NCBI RefSeq assembly: GCF_947501905.1 | Contig: NZ_CANMXL010000002.1 | Coordinates: 1 to 64,000, forward strand | Origin: an uncultured Winogradskyella sp. | Lineage (GTDB): Bacteria; Bacteroidota; Bacteroidia; Flavobacteriales; Flavobacteriaceae | Length of the DNA: 64,000 bases | Reading direction: 5' to 3' | Part shown: positions 34,125 to 43,972 of the stretch, in pieces | Layout: the number at the start of each line of letters is the position of its first letter | How positions within the stretch are numbered: position 1 is the stretch's first letter | Made by a program: the position numbers and the translations under genes | Notes under the pieces: model-generated | What the model saw: only the letters and a program-made list of their open reading frames with translations | Database searches by the model: none | What the model was told of the DNA's origin: nothing

Positions 34125-35702
34125 TTATTTAGCTATATTGACTGCTCTAGTTTCTCTAATCACAGTAACTTTAACCTGACCAGGATATGTCATATCTGTT
34201 TGTATTTTCTGAGAAATCTCAAAAGATAAACTAGCAGCTTTATCATCAGACACTTTTTCGCTTTCCACAATTACACGTAATTCTCTACCTGCTTGTATTG
34301 CATAAGCTTTTTTAACACCAGAAAAACCAAAAGCTACAGCTTCTAAATCCTTAAGACGTTGTATGTAAGAATCTAATACTTGTCTTCTTGCACCTGGACG
34401 TGCTCCAGAAATTGCATCACAAACCTGAATAATTGGTGACAGCAATGTGGTCATCTCTATCTCGTCATGATGGGCACCAATAGCATTACAAACTTCTGGT
34501 TTTTCACCATGTTTCTCAGCCCATTTCATACCTAAAATAGCATGAGGTGTTTCTACATCTGCCTCTGCATCTGGTACTTTTCCAATATCGTGTAATAAAC
34601 CTGCACGTTTGGCTAATTTTGGATTTAATCCTAATTCTGCTGCCATAACACCACAAAGTTTTGCGACTTCACGTGAGTGTTGTAATAAATTTTGTCCATA
34701 AGAAGAACGGTACTTCATACGACCTACCATCTTAATCAATTCTGGATGTAATCCATGAATTCCTAAATCGATAACAGTACGTTTACCAACTTCTATAATT
34801 TCTTGCTCAATTTGCTTTTGTGTTTTACGCACTACTTCTTCAATACGTGCTGGGTGAATACGTCCATCAGTCACTAATTTATGCAATGACAAACGTGCAA
34901 TCTCACGTCTAACAGAGTCAAAACAAGATAAAATAATAGCTTCTGGTGTATCGTCCACAATAATCTCAACCCCTGTTGCTGCTTCTATGGCACGAATATT
35001 ACGACCCTCTCGACCAATAATACGTCCTTTTACATCATCAGATTCAATATTAAATACAGAGACACAATTATCAACAGCTTCTTCTGTACCTATACGCTGA
35101 ATAGTATTTATAATAATCTTTTTGGCCTCTTGCTGTGCAGTAAGTTTCGCTTCTTCTACTCTATCTTGCACAAAAGCCATAGCATCTGTCTTAGCTTCCT
35201 CTTTAAGCGACTCTACCAATTGCTCTTTTGCTTCATCGGCAGATAATGCAGATATGACTTCTAACTGTTTAATTTGGCTTCTATGTGCCTTTTCTAGTTC
35301 ATCTTTTTTCTTTTCTACAAACTCAAGTCTAAAATCATAATCTTTAATTTTATCTTCTAGAGATTGATTAGATTTTTTTGCTTTGGATAGTTCGTTAGAA
35401 ATCTGAGATTCTTTGTCTCTAATTCGCTTCTCAGCTTCAGCCATTTTTTTATCTCTCGACAAAATTACTTTTTCATGCTCGGCTTTAAGCTCTATAAATT
35501 TTTCTTTGGCTTGGAGTATTTTGTCTTTCTTTAATGCATCTGCATCTAATTTAGCTTGCTTAAGAATGGTTTTAGACTCGCTCTCTGCTTCAGATATTAA
35601 TTTTGAAGCTTTTCCTTTTTCTAAGGATTTAGCTATTATAAAGCCAATTACCAATCCCAAAACAACCGCTCCAGCAATATATATAATAGTGTTAGTGTCC
35701 AT
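34125..35702 (-). CDS. rny: Ribonuclease Y
   Basis: The 525-residue protein has an N-terminal membrane helix (about 5-24, [18 protein letters not shown]) and a long charged coiled coil (25-200). A KH domain contains [19 protein letters not shown], and an HD domain contains [12 protein letters not shown]. It starts decay of mRNAs at the membrane. It lies just downstream of the 6S-type RNA on the same strand. Confidence 0.96.
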   Translation of the reverse strand: MDTNTIIYIAGAVVLGLVIGFIIAKSLEKGKASKLISEAESESKTILKQAKLDADALKKDKILQAKEKFIELKAEHEKVILSRDKKMAEAEKRIRDKESQISNELSKAKKSNQSLEDKIKDYDFRLEFVEKKKDELEKAHRSQIKQLEVISALSADEAKEQLVESLKEEAKTDAMAFVQDRVEEAKLTAQQEAKKIIINTIQRIGTEEAVDNCVSVFNIESDDVKGRIIGREGRNIRAIEAATGVEIIVDDTPEAIILSCFDSVRREIARLSLHKLVTDGRIHPARIEEVVRKTQKQIEQEIIEVGKRTVIDLGIHGLHPELIKMVGRMKYRSSYGQNLLQHSREVAKLCGVMAAELGLNPKLAKRAGLLHDIGKVPDAEADVETPHAILGMKWAEKHGEKPEVCNAIGAHHDEIEMTTLLSPIIQVCDAISGARPGARRQVLDSYIQRLKDLEAVAFGFSGVKKAYAIQAGRELRVIVESEKVSDDKAASLSFEISQKIQTDMTYPGQVKVTVIRETRAVNIAK

Positions 35703-35725
35703 GTTTATAGTTTAGTTTAGTATAT

Positions 35726-35913
35726 AAAAAAAGCCTACATCAGTTTTGGATTCTGTATAAACTCCTTAAAAACAAGTTTAGGGCTAACAAGCTGCTCAAA
35801 AATCTGCCTAGATTCTAAATGAATAGAAACAGCAGCGCGATTTTACAACTTCAACTCACCCTTTTTAAAGAATTAACGTTGAGTTTATCAAAAAATATAA
35901 CTAATGTAGGCAG
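35726..35913 (-). ncRNA. ssrS: 6S RNA (6S-Flavo type), probable
   Basis: No coding frame fills the 242 bp between zapA and rny. Read on the reverse strand the interval gives a rod of about 185 nt. A 13-bp closing stem (35911-35899 with 35745-35733, one G-U pair) is followed at once by seven U. A second 8-bp helix ATAAACTC/GAGTTTAT (35888-35881 with 35764-35757) lies inside it. A large unpaired central region and an apical helix follow (AGCAGC/GCTGCT at 35836-35831 and 35796-35791) with an inner TTCTA/TAGAA hairpin. Size, closed rod and open central bubble are the 6S plan, and 6S RNA lies beside zapA in proteobacteria too. 6S RNA binds RNA polymerase and imitates an open promoter. A covariance-model match was not run. 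Confidence 0.75.
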
Positions 35914-35944
35914 TAACCTTTGTTTATTTTAAAGAACGTACGAG

Positions 35945-36232
35945 TTAAATATGGTTATGCAAAAGTTCGTTTAAAGCTTCTAACTTTTCCTGAACTTCTT
36001 CATTTACATATTCTTTGTCTATTGTTTTTTGCTCTACTTGAGCTGCAAATTGTAACGCACACATGGCTAATACATCTTGCTTATCTCTTACAGAGTAGCT
36101 TTGCTCAAATTGTCCAATCATTGCCTCAATCTTCTTTGCCGCTTTACGCAAACCTTCTTCTTGGCTTGGATTTATTGTCAATGGATATACACGATTAGCT
36201 ATTGAAATTTTTATTTTAAGCTGATTTGACAT
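35945..36232 (-). CDS. zapA: Cell division protein ZapA
   Basis: The 95-residue protein shows the ZapA fold: beta hairpin KIKISIANRVYPLTINPSQE, then a helix with EGLRKAAKKIEAMIGQFEQ and a C-terminal coiled coil. ZapA binds FtsZ and promotes ring assembly. It lies 15 bp downstream of a coiled-coil gene and directly upstream of the 6S-type RNA on the same strand. Confidence 0.9.
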   Translation of the reverse strand: MSNQLKIKISIANRVYPLTINPSQEEGLRKAAKKIEAMIGQFEQSYSVRDKQDVLAMCALQFAAQVEQKTIDKEYVNEEVQEKLEALNELLHNHI

Positions 36233-36247
36233 CCACTATGTTTTACA

Positions 36248-36538
36248 CTACTCAGACAATTGCGCAATACAATGGTCAATATCTCTGATTAGTGAATTTA
36301 TTTTGAGCTTTGTTTCTCGTTTATTTTCGTCACTACCAAGCATTGCATTTGCTGTTTTGAGTGTTTCATATCTATCAGACCATTCGCTTATTTGTTCCTG
36401 GTATTCAAGAACTTGCTTTTGATAGCTTTCTAATTGTTCCGAAAGTTTTGCATTTGTTTGTTTAAGCACTTCTTGCTTGTGCAAAACCTTTGAAATTCGG
36501 TTTTCTAACGTATCAACAATGTCTTCAATTTTACTCAT
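36248..36538 (-). CDS. Small coiled-coil protein, ZapB-like
   Basis: The 96-residue protein is almost wholly coiled coil (IEDIVDTLENRISKVLHKQE, then QLESYQKQVLEYQEQISEWS). ZapB in proteobacteria is a similar short coiled coil that works with ZapA. Here the link rests on position immediately upstream of zapA and on shape, not on clear sequence identity. A consensus promoter lies 24 bp upstream. Confidence 0.8.
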   Translation of the reverse strand: MSKIEDIVDTLENRISKVLHKQEVLKQTNAKLSEQLESYQKQVLEYQEQISEWSDRYETLKTANAMLGSDENKRETKLKINSLIRDIDHCIAQLSE

Positions 36539-36561
36539 TTGCGTCTTACAACACTATGTAA

Positions 36562-36592
36562 CAAAGTTAACATACCTAATCTAAAAACCCAA
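36562..36592 (-). promoter_or_regulatory. Promoter of the zapB-like - zapA - 6S RNA unit
   Basis: On the reverse strand TTG (36592-36590), a 20-bp spacer and TAACTTTG (36569-36562) fit the Bacteroidota consensus; the -7 is perfect. Confidence 0.75.
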
Positions 36593-36767
36593 TTGTTTTA
36601 CAATTATTTTTGATTTACATAACATCAATAAGATTAAAACGTTAAGAAATTATCATGGATAAAAGAAGCTTTAATTATACCCGCAAATGATAATTTTCTT
36701 TATTAAATGTTCAAGGTTTCAAACAAAAACTTTAAATTTCTGTATTAAAAATAATACAGTTTCAACG

Positions 36768-36798
36768 TTTGACATTCACATTCAAATTAATATTTTAG
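36768..36798 (+). promoter_or_regulatory. Promoter of the M23 peptidase gene
   Basis: TTTG (36768-36771), a 19-bp spacer and TATTTTAG (36791-36798; one mismatch to TAnnTTTG) lie just upstream of the ATG at 36816. Confidence 0.65.
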
Positions 36799-36815
36799 CC
36801 TCAATGGAATCCTAA

Positions 36816-38504
36816 ATGAAAAAAATTCTTCTCTTTTTCTTAATTAGCTCAAGTTTATATTCACAATCCGAATACCCTCAAGATTATTTTAGAGACCCTT
36901 TGGATATTACTCTTGTGCTGTCTGGTACTTTTGCAGAATTGAGGTCAAATCATTTTCATTCAGGACTTGATATAAAAACACAACGGAAAACTGGACTCAA
37001 AGTATACACTTCAGCTATGGGTTATGTGAGTAGAATTAAGATATCACATTATGGCTATGGAAAAGCCCTTTACGTTACACATCCTAATGGTTATACAACT
37101 GTCTATGGGCATCTTAAAAAATTTTCACCTAGAATAGAAGCCTACATTAAAGAGTGTCAATACGAAAAAGAGAGTTATGAAGTTGAGATGTTTCCTAGTA
37201 CTAAAGAGCTATTGGTTGATACTGATGAAGTCATAGCATTTTCAGGAAATACAGGAGGTTCTGGTGGTCCGCATTTGCATTTTGAAATTAGAGATAATGC
37301 TGAACGACCTATAAACCCAATGCTCTTTGGTATTGATATTAAAGACAGTAAAAAACCTTTTATTTCTTCGGTTTATGCCTACCCAAAAAACGAGAACTCT
37401 TTTATTAATGGTAAAAATGAAAGAATTCCACTACGTCTTATCCCAAAGAAAAATGGAGATTATAAAGTAGAAAAGATTACTGCTTATGGAGATATTGGAT
37501 TTGGCGTTGTGAGTTACGATAAGCAGGATTTAGCACCAAATAATAATGGTGTAAGTAATATTTCGTCTTTTTTAAACGGTAATAAAGTGTTTGAAATGGA
37601 TTTTAAACGTTTTAGCTTTAGTGAAACAAAACACCTTAACCGCTATGTCGATTTTGAACTATGGAAAACTAAAAAGACGCGAAGTCAAAAACTATTTGTT
37701 GAAGAGAACAATCCATTAAGTATGTATAAAAATGTAGTTGATAATGGCTACATTAAAGTAGAAGATAGTACATCTTCAGTTTACAGAATCGATATCAAAG
37801 ACTACAAAAACAATACGACTCAATTAAAAATACCAATTGCTGGAAAACTAAAAACAGTAAAAATTAAAAATGATACAACCGCTACAGATAAGCACTTAAT
37901 AAAAAATCAAGATACAACTGTTTTAAAAGAGCAGAATATGCAAGTTACGTTTTACACAAATACAGTCTATCAAGATGTTTTAATGGATTTTAAGGCTAGC
38001 TGTGATACTATTTACCTCCATAAAGATACAGTGCCGTTACAAAAAAGCTTTGTAGTTAATTATGACATTAGCAAATATAAGGATGTAGACAAAAGCAAAT
38101 TATTTATTGCTAGACTTTATGGTTATTATAAAAAACCAAGTTATGTGAGTACTAAACGTAAAGGAGATACATTGACTGCAAGAAGTAAAACCTTAGGGCT
38201 TTATACTTTGGCTACAGATACTATTTCTCCAGAGATTAAACCTATAAATTTCACCAACAAAAAGTGGTTAAGTAAATACCGATATCTAAAAGTGAAGATA
38301 AGTGACGACTTATCAGGAATATCTAAATATAGAGCTACAGTAAATGGTAAATGGATTTTGATGGAATACGACTACAAAACCAATACACTAACACACGATT
38401 TTAATGATAATGTCGTTACTGATACAGAAAACAATTTAAAAATTATTGTAACTGATAATGTTGGAAATAGTTCTACATTTGAAGCGACATTTTTCAGAAA
38501 ATAA
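36816..38504 (+). CDS. M23 family metallopeptidase
   Basis: The 562-residue protein has a short signal peptide (to about residue 16) and a LytM/M23 domain within residues 30-175. Zinc ligands are visible in HSGLD (H48, D52) and in PHLHFEI (H153, H155), and YGHL gives the conserved histidine, so it is likely an active endopeptidase cleaving peptidoglycan cross-links in the periplasm. The long C-terminal part (180-562) is beta-rich and unassigned. It is followed 11 bp later by the TonB receptor gene. Confidence 0.92.
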   Translation: MKKILLFFLISSSLYSQSEYPQDYFRDPLDITLVLSGTFAELRSNHFHSGLDIKTQRKTGLKVYTSAMGYVSRIKISHYGYGKALYVTHPNGYTTVYGHLKKFSPRIEAYIKECQYEKESYEVEMFPSTKELLVDTDEVIAFSGNTGGSGGPHLHFEIRDNAERPINPMLFGIDIKDSKKPFISSVYAYPKNENSFINGKNERIPLRLIPKKNGDYKVEKITAYGDIGFGVVSYDKQDLAPNNNGVSNISSFLNGNKVFEMDFKRFSFSETKHLNRYVDFELWKTKKTRSQKLFVEENNPLSMYKNVVDNGYIKVEDSTSSVYRIDIKDYKNNTTQLKIPIAGKLKTVKIKNDTTATDKHLIKNQDTTVLKEQNMQVTFYTNTVYQDVLMDFKASCDTIYLHKDTVPLQKSFVVNYDISKYKDVDKSKLFIARLYGYYKKPSYVSTKRKGDTLTARSKTLGLYTLATDTISPEIKPINFTNKKWLSKYRYLKVKISDDLSGISKYRATVNGKWILMEYDYKTNTLTHDFNDNVVTDTENNLKIIVTDNVGNSSTFEATFFRK

Positions 38505-38515
38505 AACCTAACTAT

Positions 38516-40984
38516 TTGAAACCTCTACAAAACTTACTTCTAATATTCTTTTTATTCGCTTCATTTATAGCCATATCGCAGACTGCAACAATTAGAGGGA
38601 TTATTCTCGATGAAAATAATGTTCCAATTGAAGGTGTTAACATTAAAGCTAGTACTGGGCAAGGTGCCACAACCAATGCTAATGGCTTTTATGAATTAAA
38701 AATTACTGCTAATACTGAAGTAACTGTTATTTTCACACATTTATCACACAAACGTGTTGAAGCAAAATTTAATTTAAAAAATGGCAGTGAGATTGAATAT
38801 AACCCAGTCTTAAAAACAGATGTTGAACAAATAGCTGTTGTTGTTATTAATAGTAACACACGTCAAAATCGTGATGGTGTTGTTACGATTTCGCCTAAAG
38901 TCATCAGAACCATAAAAGGTGCTCAACCAGGTGTAGAGAATATTTTAAAAACACTTCCTGGTGTTAACATTTCTAATGAATTAAGTACACAATATTCTGT
39001 TCGTGGTGGAAATTTTGATGAAAATTTAGTCTATGTCAATGAGATTGAAGTCTATCGTCCATTTCTTATACGTTCTGGAAATCAAGAAGGCTTGAGTTTT
39101 GTAAATACGGATTTGGTCTCAAATGTAGATTTTTCTGCCGGTGGGTTTCAAGCGCGCTATGGAGATAAGCTATCTTCAGTATTAGATATCACATACAAAA
39201 AACCATCAAAGTTTGGTGTTAGTACAGATTTAAGTCTTTTAGGCGGAAGCCTAGCAGTTGAAACAGCATCTAAAGATGGTAAGTTTTCGAGTATTACTGG
39301 TGTTCGTTACAGAGACAATAGCCTTGTATTAAATAGTCTTGAAACTAATGGTAATGTAGAACCTGTTTTTGCAGATGCCCAAACATATTTGACCTATCGT
39401 TTTTCTGATAAATTTCATTTGAATTTTTTAGGAAACATCTCCTTAAACCAATATAATTTTGAACCAGAAAACAGGCAAACAAATTTTGGTACAATAGACG
39501 AGCCTGTTGCTTTGTTAGTGTTTTATGAAGGCCAAGAACAAACCGAATACCAAACCTATTTTGGAGCTTTTAAGGCCAACTATTTCTTGAACAACAAAAC
39601 CACTTTAAAACTTATTGGTTCCGCATATCATGCTACTGAACAGGAGTATTTTGACATTTTTGCACAATACCGTCTTGGAGAAGTGAATACTAATATAGGC
39701 GATGACGATTTAGGAGAAGTAGAATTTAGTGAAGGCATAGGTTCGCAGTTGACAAGAGCACGTAATGATTTAGACGCACTTATCTATAATCTAGAACATC
39801 GTGGTGATTATAATATTAATGAGGATAGTAACCTTGAGTGGTCAGTAAAATATACGCGTGAAGATATCCGCGACCGCCTAGTTGAATCTGAAGTTATTGA
39901 TTCTGCAGGCTTCTCGATTAGACCTCCAATTCTTACACAACCTAACTTTCAACCAGATGTCCCTTTTAATGGTCCATTAGTGGCGTTTCAGAATATCAGA
40001 GCATTTAATCAAGTAAAGATAGACCGAATTCAAGCCTTTCTTCAATATAAAAAGAGTACAAAGATTGGAGAACATGATGCGTATTACAACATCGGAGTAA
40101 GAGCACACAATTGGAATGTATCTGGAGAAGGCTTAGAAAGTAATTCTCAAACCGTTTTTAGTCCTCGCGCACAATTTGCTATAAAGCCCAATTGGGAAAG
40201 CGATATGCTATTTAGAGTTGCTGGAGGTTTGTATTACCAGCCGCCTTTTTACAGAGAACTAAGAGATTCTTCAGGAATTGTTCAACCTAATGTAAAAGCG
40301 CAGAAATCTTTTCATGTTGTTTTAGGGAATGAGTATAGTTTTAAAATGTGGGATAGGCCATTTAAATTAGTCACTGAAGCTTATTACAAAGGATTGTCAG
40401 ATGTAAATCCCTATACTTTAGAGAATGTTCGTATTCGCTATCGTGCCAATAATAATGCGAAAGCTTATGCATATGGTTTAGATATGCGTTTGAATGGTGA
40501 GTTTGTACCTGGAACTGAATCATGGTTTAGTTTTGGCTATCTTAAAACTGAAGAGAATATTGATAATCGTGGTTATATATCAAGACCTACGGATCAACGT
40601 CTAAAATTTGGTGTCCTTTTTCAAGATTATGTGCCTAATATGCCTGACTTAAAAATGTATCTCAACTTAGTATACAATACAGGATTACCTGGAGGTTCAC
40701 CAAGTTATGCGGACCCCTATGATTTTCAATTTAGACTACGAGATTACAGACGTGCAGATTTAGGAATGTCCTACGAAATAGTAAATCCTGAAAAGACCTA
40801 CTCATCAAAATGGAAGCAAAGCTTTAGAAGCTTGTCTTTAGGTATTGAAATCTATAACATGTTCAATAACCAAAATGCTATTACCAATACTTGGGTAAGA
40901 GATGTTAATAGTAAACGCCAATTTGCCATACCTAACTTTTTAACACCTAGAGTATTTAATGTGAGACTGTCAGCTAGACTTTAA
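38516..40984 (+). CDS. TonB-dependent receptor with carboxypeptidase-like N-terminal domain
   Basis: It starts with TTG (MKPLQNLLLIFFLFASF) 11 bp after the M23 stop; no better start is visible. The 822-residue protein has a signal peptide to about residue 22 (AISQ) and a CarboxypepD_reg-like domain (ATIRGIILDENNVPIEGVNI). A plug with VENILKTLPGVNISNELSTQYSVRGGNFDEN (quoted as LKTLPGVNIS and YSVRGGNFDENLVYVN) and a 22-strand barrel ending SARL follow. It imports a ligand across the outer membrane with TonB. No SusD partner is adjacent, so the ligand is unknown. Confidence 0.92.
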   Translation: MKPLQNLLLIFFLFASFIAISQTATIRGIILDENNVPIEGVNIKASTGQGATTNANGFYELKITANTEVTVIFTHLSHKRVEAKFNLKNGSEIEYNPVLKTDVEQIAVVVINSNTRQNRDGVVTISPKVIRTIKGAQPGVENILKTLPGVNISNELSTQYSVRGGNFDENLVYVNEIEVYRPFLIRSGNQEGLSFVNTDLVSNVDFSAGGFQARYGDKLSSVLDITYKKPSKFGVSTDLSLLGGSLAVETASKDGKFSSITGVRYRDNSLVLNSLETNGNVEPVFADAQTYLTYRFSDKFHLNFLGNISLNQYNFEPENRQTNFGTIDEPVALLVFYEGQEQTEYQTYFGAFKANYFLNNKTTLKLIGSAYHATEQEYFDIFAQYRLGEVNTNIGDDDLGEVEFSEGIGSQLTRARNDLDALIYNLEHRGDYNINEDSNLEWSVKYTREDIRDRLVESEVIDSAGFSIRPPILTQPNFQPDVPFNGPLVAFQNIRAFNQVKIDRIQAFLQYKKSTKIGEHDAYYNIGVRAHNWNVSGEGLESNSQTVFSPRAQFAIKPNWESDMLFRVAGGLYYQPPFYRELRDSSGIVQPNVKAQKSFHVVLGNEYSFKMWDRPFKLVTEAYYKGLSDVNPYTLENVRIRYRANNNAKAYAYGLDMRLNGEFVPGTESWFSFGYLKTEENIDNRGYISRPTDQRLKFGVLFQDYVPNMPDLKMYLNLVYNTGLPGGSPSYADPYDFQFRLRDYRRADLGMSYEIVNPEKTYSSKWKQSFRSLSLGIEIYNMFNNQNAITNTWVRDVNSKRQFAIPNFLTPRVFNVRLSARL

Positions 40985-42126
40985 GATTTCGCAAACTCAC
41001 AAAGCGTATCCACCACATAATCTATCTCTTCTTTGGTATTGTATTTACTTAAAGAAAAGCGTACTGATGGGCGTTGTAGACGTTCTTTAGGTAAAAAGGC
41101 AGATAATACATGTGACGCCATGGAGCTTCCGCTTTGGCAAGCACTACCCTTAGAACACGCAATCCCTTTTAAATCCAATTGAAATTGAAGCATCGCTGCT
41201 TTTTCTGGCGGTAATGGCAAACAAACATTGATTAATGTGTAAGTACTTTTATCTAAATCTCCTGATGTACCATTAAAATGACAACCTTCAAGGTTATTAT
41301 TTAAACTATCAATAAAATACTGCTTTAAATCTTTGATATAAGCACTTTCAGTTTCTATATTTTGATATGCGAATTTTAATGCTTCATCCATACCTACAAT
41401 ATTATGCAAACTCTCAGTGCCAGCTCGGTAACCTCGCTCCTGCTCTCCTCCAAAAATTAAAGGCTTTAATCCAGACTCTTTTCTTATAAAGCAAAAACCC
41501 ACACCTTTTGGTCCATGAAATTTATGAGCACTTGCTGCCATAAAGTCAATTTTGATGTCTTGTAAATCTATGTGATAATGTCCAACAGATTGTACCGTAT
41601 CTGTATGAAATAAAGCATTATTAGCTTTGCATAAATCTGCAACACGCTTAATATCTAAAATATTACCAATCTCATTATTAATATGCATTAAGCTTACTAG
41701 TTTTTTAGCATCACCTTTTAATAATACCTCTAGATGGTTGTAATCTACTGTTCCGTTTTCATCTAATTGTATGTATGAAACCTTAATATCATACTCTTTT
41801 TGTAATTGCTCTGCAGTATGCAAAACTGCATGATGTTCAATTTTTGAAGTAATAATCTCAGTTATACCTAAATCTCTTACTGCACTTCTTAATGCCAAGT
41901 TATCGGCTTCTGTGCCACCAGAAGTAAAAATTATCTCAGCCGCAGATACATTAAAATAGGATGCAATAGTCTTACGACATTGTTCCATAATAGATTTTGA
42001 TGAGCGACCAAAGCTATGTGTAGATGAAGCATTTCCATAGTTGTCATGCAAAACTTCTGTCATTTTATCTATGACTTCTGGACGTAAAGCAGTCGTTGCA
42101 GCGTTATCAAGGTAGATATTTTTCAT
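40981..42126 (-). CDS. Cysteine desulfurase family protein
   Basis: The start at 42126 (MKNIYLDNAATT) is chosen because this N-terminus is universal in the family. The 381-residue PLP enzyme takes sulfur from cysteine for Fe-S clusters and thiolation. The PLP lysine lies in AASAHKFHGPKG, the HTD motif in LFHTDTVQSVGH, and the persulfide cysteine in CSKGSACQSGSS. It is IscS/NifS-like, but no isc genes adjoin. Its stop overlaps that of the TonB receptor by TTAA. Confidence 0.92.
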   Translation of the reverse strand: MKNIYLDNAATTALRPEVIDKMTEVLHDNYGNASSTHSFGRSSKSIMEQCRKTIASYFNVSAAEIIFTSGGTEADNLALRSAVRDLGITEIITSKIEHHAVLHTAEQLQKEYDIKVSYIQLDENGTVDYNHLEVLLKGDAKKLVSLMHINNEIGNILDIKRVADLCKANNALFHTDTVQSVGHYHIDLQDIKIDFMAASAHKFHGPKGVGFCFIRKESGLKPLIFGGEQERGYRAGTESLHNIVGMDEALKFAYQNIETESAYIKDLKQYFIDSLNNNLEGCHFNGTSGDLDKSTYTLINVCLPLPPEKAAMLQFQLDLKGIACSKGSACQSGSSMASHVLSAFLPKERLQRPSVRFSLSKYNTKEEIDYVVDTLCEFAKS

Positions 42127-42141
42127 ATTGCAAAAGTAAAG

Positions 42142-42158
42142 CATAAAATTATTTTATG
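42142..42158. promoter_or_regulatory. Palindrome upstream of the cysteine desulfurase gene
   Basis: CATAAAAT and ATTTTATG are exact reverse complements around one T. It lies immediately upstream of a perfect -7 element TACTTTTG (reverse strand, 42138-42131), where a repressor would block RNA polymerase. No family of regulator is assigned. Confidence 0.45.
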
Positions 42159-42213
42159 TAAGCCACGTTATAATTTTATAAATGGATTATTTTTGTTGAA
42201 AACTGAAGAGCTT

Positions 42214-43158
42214 ATGCGTAATATTTTTGTGGTTTTATTTGCTGTATTTTTAATGACATCTTGTGATGATGGTGATATTATAACTGTTGACTTATCATTT
42301 GACCAACAATTAAGCATTTGCGAAAACAATACAGAATCTTATATCGTTTATGATTTAAGAAATGACCCAAGCGAATCGCTGTCTTTACTTTTTCCTCGAA
42401 CTGGTAACGAGTCATTATTTACTGACCCAACTCCAGAAGGTACACCAACTATGTTGACCATAAATGGTACTTCAACACGATTTATATATAGAACATATAA
42501 TAGAGATATTGTTGATACAGAGACTAACCAAGAATTCTGTAACACATTAACGCCTGCAGATTTAATAATTCTTGAAGATTACGAAGCCATGTCTGGTACT
42601 GCAGAAGTTACAGTTACTGTAACTGATGATGACAACGATGGTGTACCAACCGCTTTTGAAGGTGCAGACCCAAATGGTGACGGTGATTTTTCAGATTCAC
42701 TAGATACAGATGGAGATGGTATTTTTGATTATTTGGATGAGGATGACGATAATGATAACGTAAAAACTATTAATGAAATTGATAATACAGATGGTGATGA
42801 TGACCCAACTACTAATCCACTGAATAGTGATTTTGGTTTAGTTAATGGTGATGATATCCCAGATTATCTAGACACTGATGATGATGGTGATTTGATTCCA
42901 ACAATAGAAGAAGATGAAGATGGTGACATGAATCCTAGAGATGATTTGGGAAATAATGCAGATAATATACAAGTTCCTCATTATCTAAATACTATAGAGA
43001 CTATAAGTTATGGTAGTCCAGGTAATACTTCAGATAATATCTATACAAGAACAGTAAATACCAGTTTTATTATAAAAGAAATAGATTTAGAAATTCTTAG
43101 ACAAGATGTAATAAACTTGGGGACTTTAATAACATCATTTACAGTTCCGCAAAACTAA
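42214..43158 (+). CDS. Acidic lipoprotein with calcium-binding-type Asp repeats
   Basis: The start at 42214 (MRNIFVVLFAVFLMTSC) gives a lipobox with Cys17; a TTG at 42193 is in frame but gives no signal. The 314-residue protein has a beta N-terminal half. An Asp-rich part with thrombospondin-type-3-like turns follows: DDDNDGVPTAFEG, DPNGDGDFSDSLDTDGDGI and DTDDDGDLIPTIEEDEDGD. These likely bind Ca2+. It is anchored on the outer membrane (inference). Its stop overlaps the Smr gene stop by CTAA. Confidence 0.82.
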   Translation: MRNIFVVLFAVFLMTSCDDGDIITVDLSFDQQLSICENNTESYIVYDLRNDPSESLSLLFPRTGNESLFTDPTPEGTPTMLTINGTSTRFIYRTYNRDIVDTETNQEFCNTLTPADLIILEDYEAMSGTAEVTVTVTDDDNDGVPTAFEGADPNGDGDFSDSLDTDGDGIFDYLDEDDDNDNVKTINEIDNTDGDDDPTTNPLNSDFGLVNGDDIPDYLDTDDDGDLIPTIEEDEDGDMNPRDDLGNNADNIQVPHYLNTIETISYGSPGNTSDNIYTRTVNTSFIIKEIDLEILRQDVINLGTLITSFTVPQN

Positions 43159-43715
43159 GAAGCTACATTCTGAAATATCTTTACTTCAGTAGCTCCTAAA
43201 CCATATTCTTTATAATCAGCATCATAAAACGTAACGTTATTATAACGTCTTAAAACCGTATGTAACTCTTGTTTAAGTACGCCTTCTCCAACACCATGAA
43301 TAAATACCATCTTAGGCATACGTTCTCTAATTGCAAATTCTAATTGACCTCTAGCAGTATCTAATTGCAAATTCAGCATGTCAAAATTAGTCATCCCTTT
43401 TGTAGAATCTGTTAACTGATGGATATGTAAATCGACCACAAAAGTTGGTCTATGACGCTTTTTAGGTTTGGTGTTTGGGAGCTTTCTTTTTTTAGAGCCT
43501 TCTTTTTCTATAGCTATATCTTTAATACTGCGATTGGTTAAAGACCCTAAGTTGATGGATTCGTCGGTATTAAGGTTTATCAATTCCCTTTTAGCAAACT
43601 CAAATTCAAAACCATCTTCACTTTCAATAATAACGGTATTACCATTAACTTTGGTGACAGTACCTTTAATAGCATCGTCAATAGTTTCGACAGTATCTCC
43701 TACTTTAATCTTCAT
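43155..43715 (-). CDS. Smr-domain protein (DUF2027-like)
   Basis: The 186-residue protein has an N-terminal SH3/KOW-like part (KVGDTVETIDDAIKGTVTKV) and a C-terminal Smr domain with VVDLHIHQL and HGVGEGVLKQELHTVLR. Smr domains nick DNA or RNA, as in MutS2 and SmrB. This stand-alone form is common in Bacteroidota, function untested. It starts 11 bp inside the upstream small membrane protein gene. Confidence 0.88.
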   Translation of the reverse strand: MKIKVGDTVETIDDAIKGTVTKVNGNTVIIESEDGFEFEFAKRELINLNTDESINLGSLTNRSIKDIAIEKEGSKKRKLPNTKPKKRHRPTFVVDLHIHQLTDSTKGMTNFDMLNLQLDTARGQLEFAIRERMPKMVFIHGVGEGVLKQELHTVLRRYNNVTFYDADYKEYGLGATEVKIFQNVAS

Positions 43716-43929
43716 CCTCTTCGATATATTCAGTTTTTACAAACGTTTCTTCTTGAGGGTTATCAAACTTACTAGGTACACCTCTTGAGATTCTATAAAT
43801 ACCAAACATTAAAAGCACAATACCTCCTACTAAAACGTAAATGTTTTGTTCCTCTTCCGCATTAGCGTATATAGCTACTGCTCCACCAAGGATAATGCAA
43901 ATGATATTGATATATCTAGATAAATTCAT
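43705..43929 (-). CDS. Small membrane protein
   Basis: The 74-residue protein has two membrane segments (about 7-23 and 30-47) and an acidic C-terminal tail EETFVKTEYIEEDED. It overlaps the Smr gene by 11 bp, so the two are translated from one mRNA. A TACTTTTG -7 element lies about 10 bp upstream of the ATG. No family name is known to me. Confidence 0.75.
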   Translation of the reverse strand: MNLSRYINIICIILGGAVAIYANAEEEQNIYVLVGGIVLLMFGIYRISRGVPSKFDNPQEETFVKTEYIEEDED

Positions 43930-43972
43930 ACTACAAAAGTAATCTATTCTTTAAAACATTTATATTTGAAAT

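Noticed and set aside
35920..36198. Forward reading frame opposite zapA
   Set aside because: It is entirely antisense to a clear zapA gene, and its leucine-rich translation mirrors zapA codons.
41000..41100. Cysteine desulfurase as part of an isc or suf cluster
   Set aside because: No scaffold, HscA/B or ferredoxin genes lie on either side.
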